Origin: Thiotrichaceae bacterium UBA7359
GTDB taxonomy: Bacteria > Pseudomonadota > Gammaproteobacteria > Eutrophobiales > Eutrophobiaceae
Length of the DNA stretch: 5,580 nt
Direction of reading: 5' to 3'
Assembly (NCBI GenBank): GCA_905182825.1
Contig: CAJJDJ010000002.1
Location: 1 to 5,580 of the forward strand
The notes beneath the pieces were generated by a model that was not told the origin of the DNA, did not search any database, and saw nothing but the letters and a program-made list of their open reading frames with translations. Numbering within the stretch: the first letter of the stretch is position 1; every line of letters begins with the position of its first letter. Shown one piece after another: positions 1 through 5,580 of the stretch. The position numbers and the translations under genes were made by a program.

Positions 1-187
1 TTTTTATTTTTATGCCTTTAACAGTGGGCCATGGTGGATCATCATTTCCCCTTTACTTATGTCTTGGTTGTTATTGAAATTCTCAGGCGTCGTTATGCTC
101 GAAGAAGAGATTGCCAAAAGGAGACCAAAGTATCAAACGTATATTGAGAAAACAAATTCATTTTTCCCTGGGCGAGTAAAAGGCTAA
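1..187 (+). CDS. DUF1295 (steroid 5-alpha-reductase-like) membrane protein, C-terminal fragment
   Basis: The reading frame is open from base 2 to a TAA stop at 185-187. The gene starts left of the window, so only its last 61 residues are visible. They show the usual end of DUF1295 proteins: a hydrophobic stretch with a PWW start and an SPLLMSWLLLKFSGV segment, then an acidic LEEEIAKRRPKYQTYIEKT motif, then an S-F-F-P close. In this family the conserved pattern is SG...LE..L..R.P.Y..Y...T..F.P just before the C-terminus. These proteins are multi-pass inner-membrane proteins related to steroid 5-alpha-reductases and to isoprenylcysteine methyltransferases, and many are presumed NAD(P)H-dependent reductases of lipid-like substrates. 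The true substrate is unknown. The next gene begins 3 bases after the stop, so it belongs to the same transcript. Family assignment is fairly secure; a reductase role in lipid modification is inferred from context. Confidence 0.85.
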   Translation, partial: FYFYAFNSGPWWIIISPLLMSWLLLKFSGVVMLEEEIAKRRPKYQTYIEKTNSFFPGRVKG

Positions 188-190
188 AAA

Positions 191-835
191 ATGTTAGCGA
201 TAAATAAGTTAAAAAATATACTAATGATATTGCTTCTATTTCTGGTATGGAGCCAGAGCTCATTTGCTATGAATTCATGGAATTTTAAAGTTTTCTATGG
301 AGATAAAGAAATAGGAGAGCATCACTTTTCCCTTCAAAAAGAAGGTGATAAGAGAAGGGTGATGATTGAAGCAGACTTTAATATTGATATTCTATTTATT
401 AATGTTTACAGCTATAAGCATAAAAATACCGAAATATGGGAAGGTTCTTGCCTCAGCACTATCGAATCAATAACAGATGATAACGGTGAGGCATTCATTA
501 CAAACGGAAAATATGAAAATGGTGTTTTCAAAATTAATTCTAAACAGGGCACTAATGAAGTAGTTGGTTGTGTCAGCACCTTTGCCTATTGGGATAAAAG
601 TTTTCTAGATAATGAAGTATTGCTTAACTCACAAACTGGTGAAATTGTCGATGTCGATATTAGTTTCGTAGCAGATGAGAAGATTTTAATACGAGATAAG
701 GTGGTCAATGCAAAAAGATATAAATTGAAGAGCGATAAATTAAATATCGATTTATGGTATTCAGATGAAAATCAGTGGTTAGCTTTAAATTCAATTACAA
801 AAGATGGCACGAATTTACGTTACCAAATGAAGTGA
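191..835 (+). CDS. DUF6134 family secreted protein
   Basis: A 214-residue protein with a clear Sec signal peptide: basic K6/K8, a hydrophobic core at about residues 10-20, and a likely cleavage after SFA (residue 26). The mature part starts near M27 and is predicted to be periplasmic. It begins with a W-x-F-x-V strand, then G37 and an IGEHHF motif (41-46), a FINVY-Y-H segment (69-77), W83-G85-C87, a FAYWD motif (131-135) and a late DLWY motif (187-190). This pattern matches the uncharacterised family I know as DUF6134, a predicted beta-rich protein somewhat like DUF3108 periplasmic proteins. C87 and C127 could form a disulfide. The ATG at 191 is chosen because AAAAGG at 178-183 sits 7 bases upstream; starting at the next ATG (224) would remove the basic N-region of the signal peptide. 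No catalytic activity is known. Lying beside a lipocalin, a lipid-binding or lipid-handling role is plausible but inferred. Confidence 0.8.
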   Translation: MLAINKLKNILMILLLFLVWSQSSFAMNSWNFKVFYGDKEIGEHHFSLQKEGDKRRVMIEADFNIDILFINVYSYKHKNTEIWEGSCLSTIESITDDNGEAFITNGKYENGVFKINSKQGTNEVVGCVSTFAYWDKSFLDNEVLLNSQTGEIVDVDISFVADEKILIRDKVVNAKRYKLKSDKLNIDLWYSDENQWLALNSITKDGTNLRYQMK

Positions 836-1378
836 ATGAATATTATGCGAAATATAACACTACTAATTAGCTTTTTTTCTTTTATAGGCTGTACCAGTTA
901 CCCGCCGATAAAGTCTGAGGAATATGTAGATATTGATCGTTTTATGGGCGACTGGTATGTGATTGCAAATATTCCTACTTTTATAGAAAAAGGTGCGCAC
1001 AACGCTATTGAAACATATGAGAATAATAATGACGGAACTATTGCAACAACATTTACTTTTAATGCGGATAGTTTTGACGGCGATATAAAGATATACCACC
1101 CCAAGGGATTCGTGACAGATAAAAAATCAAATGCAATATGGGAGATGCAGTTTATGTGGCCATTTAAAGCAGACTATCGAATTTTATATGTCGATAAAGA
1201 TTACCAACACACCATTATTGCAAGAATTCAAAGAGACTACGTATGGATAATGTCTAGAACACCTGTTATCGGAACTGATGAATATAAAAATCTGATTCGT
1301 ATTATTAAAGATAGCGATTATGATATTTCGAAAATAAAACTTGTTCCACAGCAGGCACTCAAGGATAGGAAGAAATGA
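836..1378 (+). CDS. blc: Blc-like outer-membrane lipocalin lipoprotein
   Basis: A 180-residue lipocalin. The N-terminus has a short signal peptide ending in a lipobox-like S-F-I-G-C, giving lipidation at C19. The +2 residue is Thr rather than Asp, so Lol sorting to the outer membrane is expected. The lipocalin signature G-D-W-Y is at 38-41 (G-x-W motif). Other family hallmarks are a Y-x-I-L-Y-V-D strand (113-120), the RDYVWIMSRTP motif (133-143, compare RDYLWILSRTP in E. coli Blc), and a C-terminal helix with a late Q-Q. Length matches E. coli Blc (177). Family members bind fatty acids or lysophospholipids in a beta-barrel, and Blc is linked to membrane stress. The gene starts immediately after the previous stop (TGA then ATG) with no strong Shine-Dalgarno, so it is probably translationally coupled. 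A second in-frame ATG at 845 (M4) is an equally possible start and would leave the lipobox intact. It overlaps the desaturase gene by 4 bases. Confidence 0.9.
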   Translation: MNIMRNITLLISFFSFIGCTSYPPIKSEEYVDIDRFMGDWYVIANIPTFIEKGAHNAIETYENNNDGTIATTFTFNADSFDGDIKIYHPKGFVTDKKSNAIWEMQFMWPFKADYRILYVDKDYQHTIIARIQRDYVWIMSRTPVIGTDEYKNLIRIIKDSDYDISKIKLVPQQALKDRKK

Positions 1379-2334
1379 GTGACTCAAAAATTGATAATGA
1401 CACTTTAATCTGCTCAATCGTTCGTTGGTTTGATGCCTACGCTACTAAAGATATAGATGGCGATACAAATAGAATGGAGATTGACTGGTTAAGGGCAGCT
1501 CCTTTTATTGCTTTACACTTTGCAGTTTTATTTGTATTTGTCGTCGGTTGGAGTCCTATTGCAGTTGCCGTAGCAATAATATTATACGCAGTGCGTATGT
1601 TTGCTATTACGGGTTTTTATCATCGATATTTTTCACATAGAGCCTTCAAAACATCCAGAATAACTCAGTTTATTTTTTCTGTGATTGGGGCAAGTGCGGT
1701 GCAACGAGGGCCGCTTTGGTGGGCTTCGCATCATAGATTGCATCACAGAAATTCAGATAAAGGTAGTGATCAGCATTCTCCTAAACAGCATGGTTTTCTA
1801 TGGAGCCATACAGGATGGTTTCTAGCAAAACAAAATTTCCCGTCCAGATTGGATTATATTAAAGATTTTGCGAAATTTCCTGAACTAAAATTTATCGACC
1901 GTTACGATGTTTTTATCCCCATTATATTAGGGATGAGCTTATTTATTTTTGGAGAGGTTTTGTATAATTTATATCCAGAGTTAAATACGAATGGTTGGCA
2001 GATGTTTATATGGGGCTTCGTTATATCAACAATTGTTCTCAATCACATAACATTCACAATAAACTCTCTAGCTCATACTATTGGTAGTCGTCGTTTTGAT
2101 ACAAATGACGATAGTCGCAATAATTGGTTCTTAGCTATTTTTACTTTTGGTGAAGGCTGGCACAACAATCATCATTTCTATCCTAATTCAGCACGACAGG
2201 GATTTCTCTGGTGGGAAATTGATCTGACTTACTACATTTTAAAATCATTTGAGAAGGTTGGTTTGGTTTGGGACTTGAAAGAATTGCCTGCTCGAGTTAA
2301 AGATCAAATTGCTCTTATCCAAGTATTAAAATGA
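1375..2334 (+). CDS. Fatty acyl desaturase (stearoyl-CoA / delta-9 type, three histidine boxes)
   Basis: A 319-residue membrane di-iron desaturase. All histidine boxes are present: HRYFSH (83-88), HRLHH (120-124) and HNNHH (263-267), plus the extra ligand in an N-S-L-A-H motif (H234) and the D-x-H-S-P motif (H134). Hydrophobic segments lie at about 41-58, 59-80, 95-110, 178-200 and 209-229, fitting the four-helix topology with cytosolic iron sites. Family enzymes use O2 and electrons from a ferredoxin or cytochrome b5-like donor to put a cis double bond into a saturated acyl chain. The protein has no fused cytochrome b5 domain, as is usual for bacterial members. Start and previous stop overlap as ATGA (1375-1378), with AGG-rich sequence (AAGGA at 1361-1365, AGGAAG at 1367-1372) upstream. 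The stop overlaps the next start the same way (2331-2334). Exact regiospecificity, and whether the substrate is acyl-CoA or phospholipid, cannot be read from the sequence. Confidence 0.93.
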   Translation: MSDSKIDNDTLICSIVRWFDAYATKDIDGDTNRMEIDWLRAAPFIALHFAVLFVFVVGWSPIAVAVAIILYAVRMFAITGFYHRYFSHRAFKTSRITQFIFSVIGASAVQRGPLWWASHHRLHHRNSDKGSDQHSPKQHGFLWSHTGWFLAKQNFPSRLDYIKDFAKFPELKFIDRYDVFIPIILGMSLFIFGEVLYNLYPELNTNGWQMFIWGFVISTIVLNHITFTINSLAHTIGSRRFDTNDDSRNNWFLAIFTFGEGWHNNHHFYPNSARQGFLWWEIDLTYYILKSFEKVGLVWDLKELPARVKDQIALIQVLK

Positions 2335-3581
2335 AGATAGCTGTTATTGGAACAGGAATATCTGGAAATGTTGCCGCTTACTATCTGAACAAAAGCCACG
2401 ATATTAAAGTGTATGAGGCAAATGATTACATTGGTGGTCATACGCATACGCATGACATAGTGATGAATGATAGTGAGTATGCTATCGATACAGGTTTTAT
2501 TGTCTTTAATTATAGAACCTACCCTCATTTTACTAAGCTTCTTGAAGAGTTAGAAGTTGATATACAGCCATCAAATATGAGTTTTAGTGTGAAATGCGAA
2601 GAAACTGGGCTTGAATATAACGGCACCTCATTAAATTCATTATTCGCACAGCGATTAAACTTATTCAGACCCAGTTTTTATAAAATGATAAAAGATATTT
2701 TACGTTTTAATAAAGAATCAGTAGAGGACCTTGAGGCAGGAAATGCCAATGTTTTAATGGGTAAATATTTATCAGATAGAAATTATGGAAAAAAATTTAT
2801 TGATCAGTACTTGATACCAATGGGTGCTGCAGTGTGGTCGGCCGATCCTCAGCAGATGATGGACTTTCCAGCAGGCTTTTTCATTCGCTTTTTTCATAAC
2901 CACGGAATGCTTAGTGTTAATAACCGGCCACAGTGGTACGTAATTAAAGGCGGCTCAAAAGAGTATGTTAAAAAATTAACAGCATCATTTGCAGATAAAA
3001 TCCACACTGAGTCTGCAGTTAAATCAGTTAAACGTTTGGATACTGGCGTAAAACTGACATTAAAAAATGGCGAGGCTGAGTTTTTCGATGATGTCTTTAT
3101 CGCAACACACAGTGATCATGCTTTGGCTATGTTAGAAGATTGTTCTGACTTAGAGGAACTAGTTTTAAGCAAAATACCATATCAAGAAAATGAAGCAATA
3201 TTACATACTGATAAATCTATTTTGCCAAAAAAAAAGCTTGCTTGGGCGGCCTGGAATTATCATATCCTTGGGAACAAACAAAACAAGGTTGCTTTAACTT
3301 ATAGTATGAATATCTTGCAGTCTTTAGATTCAGATGACGAATTCTGTGTAACTCTTAATAACGAAGATGCAATTAACCCTGACAAAATTATCAAAAAAAT
3401 AAAATATTCTCATCCTATTTTTACTTCAGATGGTATAGCCACACAAAGAAGACAAGGTGAAATTAATGGTTTGCAGAATACTTATTTCTGTGGGGCATAT
3501 TGGCGTTATGGTTTTCATGAAGATGGCGTGTGGAGTGCGCTTGAAGCATTGAGGCATTTTGAGGAAAGCCATCATGTATAG
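2331..3581 (+). CDS. FAD-dependent amine-oxidase-fold oxidoreductase (COG2907 type)
   Basis: A 416-residue flavoprotein. The dinucleotide-binding fold is at the very N-terminus: G-T-G-I-S-G at 7-12, the ribose-binding acid E29, then the GGH motif at 35-37 typical of the amine oxidase / phytoene desaturase superfamily. Further hallmarks of the COG2907 group are DTGFIVFN (53-60), a Y-N-G-T-S-L-N segment (96-102), LIPMGAAVWSADP (161-173), RPQWYVIKGGSKEYV (199-213), and the C-terminal FAD-contact block FCGAYWRYGFHEDGV (386-400). Length is normal for the group and there is no signal peptide, so a cytoplasmic or membrane-peripheral enzyme is expected. The substrate is unproven; family members are regularly encoded next to DUF1365 and CFA-like genes, so an acyl-chain redox reaction is the best inference. 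The start overlaps the desaturase stop (ATGA) and has no recognisable Shine-Dalgarno, which points to coupling. Automated annotation may call it an amine oxidase; amine substrates are unlikely given context. Confidence 0.9.
   Translation: MKIAVIGTGISGNVAAYYLNKSHDIKVYEANDYIGGHTHTHDIVMNDSEYAIDTGFIVFNYRTYPHFTKLLEELEVDIQPSNMSFSVKCEETGLEYNGTSLNSLFAQRLNLFRPSFYKMIKDILRFNKESVEDLEAGNANVLMGKYLSDRNYGKKFIDQYLIPMGAAVWSADPQQMMDFPAGFFIRFFHNHGMLSVNNRPQWYVIKGGSKEYVKKLTASFADKIHTESAVKSVKRLDTGVKLTLKNGEAEFFDDVFIATHSDHALAMLEDCSDLEELVLSKIPYQENEAILHTDKSILPKKKLAWAAWNYHILGNKQNKVALTYSMNILQSLDSDDEFCVTLNNEDAINPDKIIKKIKYSHPIFTSDGIATQRRQGEINGLQNTYFCGAYWRYGFHEDGVWSALEALRHFEESHHV
3561..3568 (+). promoter_or_regulatory. Shine-Dalgarno that fixes the DUF1365 start
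   Basis: GAGGAAAG lies inside the end of the flavoprotein gene, 5 bases before the ATG at 3574. It supports that ATG over the in-frame TTG at 3559, which would itself lie upstream of this site and lacks a comparable one. Confidence 0.65.
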
Positions 3582-4344
3582 CTGTATATACGAAGGGCAA
3601 ATTAGACACCGCCGGTTTTCTCCGGCCATTCATGAGTTTAACTATAAGCTTTATTTGGCTTATATCGACCTAGATGAATTAGATAGTGTGTTTGATAAAC
3701 GTTGGTTTTGGTCAAGTAAACGTCCGGCTCTGGCCAGGTTAAAACGAGATGATTATATCGGTGATTCAGCTCTATCAATAAAAAATGCAGTTAATAAAAG
3801 AGTGTTAGAAGAAACAGGGAATGAAATTGAAGGCCGCGTGCGGATGTTAACCCATTTGCGTTATTTTGGTTATGTATTCAATCCCGTTACCTTTTATTAC
3901 TGTTTTGATAAAACTGATAACTATGTCAAGACCGTAGTTGCTGAAATAACAAACACGCCATGGAAAGAAAGACACAGTTATGTTTTAAATGTAAATGACA
4001 GTAATCAAAAACTTCAGTTTGATATTGATAAAGAGTTTCATGTTTCACCCTTTATGCAGATGGACTTGCAATATGATTGGCGATTCACAATACCAAGTGA
4101 AACATTGAATGTGCACATGATAAATTATCATAATGAGGAAAAGATATTTGATGCGACCCTTCGGTTAAATCAAAAGAAGATGTCAGCATATCAGTGCGCA
4201 AGAATATTAATTCTCTTTCCTTTGATGACAGTCAAAGTGATTGTTGGAATATATTGGCAAGCATTAAAGCTATTTTTGAAAAAAGTTCCTGTTCACAATC
4301 ACAAAAAAAATATTGAGAATAAAATTGAAAAAGGCGTTTTATAG
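3574..4344 (+). CDS. DUF1365 domain-containing protein
   Basis: A 256-residue DUF1365 (COG3496) protein. From the ATG at 3574 it begins M-Y-S-C-I-Y-E-G-Q-I-RHRRF, the usual family N-terminus (short strand, then RHRRF at 11-15). Other hallmarks are an L-K-R-D-D-Y motif (56-61), RVRMLTHLRYFGYVFNPVTF (88-107), EITNTPWKERHSYV (124-137), EFHVSPFM (154-161), F-D-A-T-L (192-196) and a hydrophobic tail with IYWQALKLF (226-234) followed by basic V-H-N-H-K-K. The hydrophobic stretch at about 211-235 suggests membrane association. A longer form from TTG 3559 would add five residues; the family start and the Shine-Dalgarno argue against it. It overlaps the flavoprotein gene by 8 bases and precedes the CFA-like gene by 11. 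The biochemical function of DUF1365 is not established; its near-constant pairing with the flavoprotein and CFA-like enzyme implies a part in the same lipid reaction, perhaps as scaffold or accessory subunit. Confidence 0.92.
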   Translation: MYSCIYEGQIRHRRFSPAIHEFNYKLYLAYIDLDELDSVFDKRWFWSSKRPALARLKRDDYIGDSALSIKNAVNKRVLEETGNEIEGRVRMLTHLRYFGYVFNPVTFYYCFDKTDNYVKTVVAEITNTPWKERHSYVLNVNDSNQKLQFDIDKEFHVSPFMQMDLQYDWRFTIPSETLNVHMINYHNEEKIFDATLRLNQKKMSAYQCARILILFPLMTVKVIVGIYWQALKLFLKKVPVHNHKKNIENKIEKGVL

Positions 4345-4355
4345 ACGAATATATT

Positions 4356-5580
4356 ATGAATATATCAAATTCAAAGTTAAATAATAATATAACGATAGTT
4401 AAAGAAAAAAATAGTTATGATTCCATAGAATTGGGGATGAAGATTAAGCCAAGAAGACTTGATGCTTTAGCGAAAAAGATTCTTTTGAAACAGTTTTTAC
4501 TAATAACTTTGGGTGAGCTCATCCTTAATGATGGTGAAGATACTTATCATTTCGGTAGTAAATCTGAAGAATGTGACCTGTCAGTCACTATTGATATAAA
4601 AGATTCACGCTTTTATGCGGATGTATGTTTCGGTGGTTCAATAGGTGCAAGCGAAGCTTATATGTATGGCTACTGGACGACAAACAATTTAACTAATTTG
4701 ATTCGAGTTTTTTCTAAGAATAAAGAAGCCTTAGATACCATTGAAGGCGGGCTTGCTTATATCACTGTTCCGCTTCAGAAAATGTTTCATTGGTTCAATC
4801 GGAATACTCAACAAGGCAGCCGTAAGAATATTGCAGCACATTATGATATCGGTAATGATTTATTTAAAATTATGCTCGATGAAACAATGATGTATTCATC
4901 TGCCATATTTAGCGATGAAAATATGTCGTTATATGATGCACAAATGAACCGCTTAGATGTAATTTGTAAAAAATTAGATTTACAGGCATCAGATGAACTA
5001 CTTGAGATAGGTACAGGTTGGGGTGCATTATCAATCTATGCCGCTAAAAACTATGGCTGCCATGTAACAACTACGACTATCTCCCGCGAACAATATAATC
5101 TTACTTGTGAACGAGTTGAGAAGGAAGGCTTGTCTGATAAAATCACTGTTCTTATTAAAGATTACCGTCATTTAAATGGTAAATTTGACAAGCTAGTATC
5201 AGTTGAGATGATTGAAGCCGTCGGTCATCAATACTATGAAACCTATTTTAATAAGTGTAGCGAATTGCTAAAACCTACTGGCATGATGTTATTACAGGCG
5301 ATTACGATTTCTGACCAACAGTATGAAGCAGCAAAAACATCTGTTGATTTTATTAAGCGCTATATTTTTCCTGGAAGTTGTATTCCCTCAGTAACAGCAA
5401 TGCAACAAGCGATTACAAACTCAAGTGATTTACGTTTGTACGATCTGAGAGATATTGGTCCACATTATGCAACGACGCTTAATCATTGGCGGAAAAATAT
5501 TGATGCTAATATAGATGAGGTTAAAAAATTAGGTTATAGCGATGAATTTATGAAAATGTGGGAGTTCTATTTATGCTATT
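4356..5580 (+). CDS. Cyclopropane-fatty-acyl-phospholipid synthase family methyltransferase, 3'-truncated by window
   Basis: The frame is open from ATG 4356 to the window end (408 residues); comparison with E. coli Cfa suggests about 25-30 residues are missing. A divergent N-terminal lipid-interaction region (about 30-150) is followed by the Rossmann methyltransferase domain: N-I-A-A-H-Y-D-I-G-N-D (158-168), MMYSSAIF (178-185), the SAM loop EIGTGWG (217-223), T-T-I-S-R-E-Q (239-245), D-Y-R (269-271), VSVEMIEAVGH (281-291), Y-I-F-P-G (336-340) and H-Y-A-T-T-L (370-375). The family transfers a methylene or methyl carbon from SAM to a cis double bond in membrane phospholipid acyl chains. Against E. 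coli Cfa, the bicarbonate ligands Cys139 and His266 are replaced by S182 and Q314, while the Glu (E287) and, by my alignment, the Tyr (Y371) remain. This is the pattern of the flavoprotein/DUF1365-associated paralogues, so cyclopropane may not be the product. No good Shine-Dalgarno precedes 4356; an in-frame ATG at 4437 (M28), next to GGGG, is an alternative start and still keeps the conserved region. Confidence 0.9.
   Translation, partial: MNISNSKLNNNITIVKEKNSYDSIELGMKIKPRRLDALAKKILLKQFLLITLGELILNDGEDTYHFGSKSEECDLSVTIDIKDSRFYADVCFGGSIGASEAYMYGYWTTNNLTNLIRVFSKNKEALDTIEGGLAYITVPLQKMFHWFNRNTQQGSRKNIAAHYDIGNDLFKIMLDETMMYSSAIFSDENMSLYDAQMNRLDVICKKLDLQASDELLEIGTGWGALSIYAAKNYGCHVTTTTISREQYNLTCERVEKEGLSDKITVLIKDYRHLNGKFDKLVSVEMIEAVGHQYYETYFNKCSELLKPTGMMLLQAITISDQQYEAAKTSVDFIKRYIFPGSCIPSVTAMQQAITNSSDLRLYDLRDIGPHYATTLNHWRKNIDANIDEVKKLGYSDEFMKMWEFYLCY

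Noticed and set aside
863..1417. Open frames on the minus strand opposite the lipocalin gene
   Set aside because: They have no family-like motifs, no ribosome binding sites, and lie entirely over well-supported plus-strand genes.
2439..2454. Short CATACG tandem repeat
   Set aside because: It simply encodes the H-T-H-T-H part after the GGH motif of the flavoprotein, a common sequence in this family.
2304..2528. Minus-strand open frame across the desaturase/flavoprotein junction
   Set aside because: It is a low-complexity shadow antisense to the conserved FAD-binding motif; the plus-strand reading is unambiguous.
3559..3573. TTG at 3559 as start of the DUF1365 protein
   Set aside because: The ATG at 3574 has a good Shine-Dalgarno just upstream and gives the usual family N-terminus close to RHRRF.
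3426..3629. Minus-strand open frame across the flavoprotein/DUF1365 junction
   Set aside because: It is antisense to the conserved C-terminal FAD block and has no recognisable protein features.
4345..4355. Possible terminator or promoter between DUF1365 and the CFA-like gene
   Set aside because: The gap is only 11 bases, with no hairpin followed by a T-run and no convincing -35/-10 pair.
1..5580. CRISPR array, tRNA/rRNA, insertion sequence or attachment site
   Set aside because: Almost every base is accounted for by conserved coding sequence; no spaced repeats, terminal inverted repeats or RNA gene signatures were seen.

Overview
The window is a single, densely packed, plus-strand gene array from an AT-rich Gram-negative bacterium. 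A gammaproteobacterium, probably aquatic, is the best guess. The evidence is a lipoprotein of the Blc outer-membrane lipocalin type, a Sec signal peptide on a periplasmic protein, and a gene set (flavin oxidoreductase of the COG2907 type, DUF1365, CFA-like methyltransferase) that I know from proteobacteria. The genus cannot be named from the sequence alone.

Layout, left to right: (1) the C-terminal end of a DUF1295 / steroid-5-alpha-reductase-like membrane protein (1-187, cut by the window edge); (2) a secreted DUF6134-type protein (191-835); (3) a Blc-like lipocalin lipoprotein (836-1378); (4) a three-histidine-box fatty acyl desaturase (1375-2334); (5) an FAD-dependent amine-oxidase-fold oxidoreductase of the COG2907 type (2331-3581); (6) a DUF1365 protein (best start 3574, end 4344); (7) a cyclopropane-fatty-acyl-phospholipid synthase family methyltransferase (from 4356, running off the right edge with about 25-30 residues missing). 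Gaps between genes are 3, 0, -4, -4, -8 and 11 bases. There is no intergenic stretch of any size, no visible terminator and no internal promoter I can defend, so the whole window reads as the interior of one operon whose promoter lies to the left.

How the parts fit together: the desaturase would place a cis double bond in an acyl chain. The CFA-like enzyme would add a SAM-derived methyl or methylene carbon at a double bond of a phospholipid acyl chain. The flavoprotein and the DUF1295 protein are candidate redox steps on that modified chain. DUF1365 is the standard but functionally unassigned companion of the flavoprotein and CFA pair. The two exported proteins (DUF6134 and lipocalin) would bind or move the lipid at the periplasmic or outer-membrane side. 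The CFA-like protein carries substitutions at two positions that bind the catalytic bicarbonate in E. coli Cfa (Cys to Ser and His to Gln). It may therefore make something other than a plain cyclopropane, for example a methylated unsaturated or furan-type fatty acid. That is inference. Related clusters in alphaproteobacteria belong to the singlet-oxygen (ChrR/sigma-E) response, but no regulator gene is visible here.
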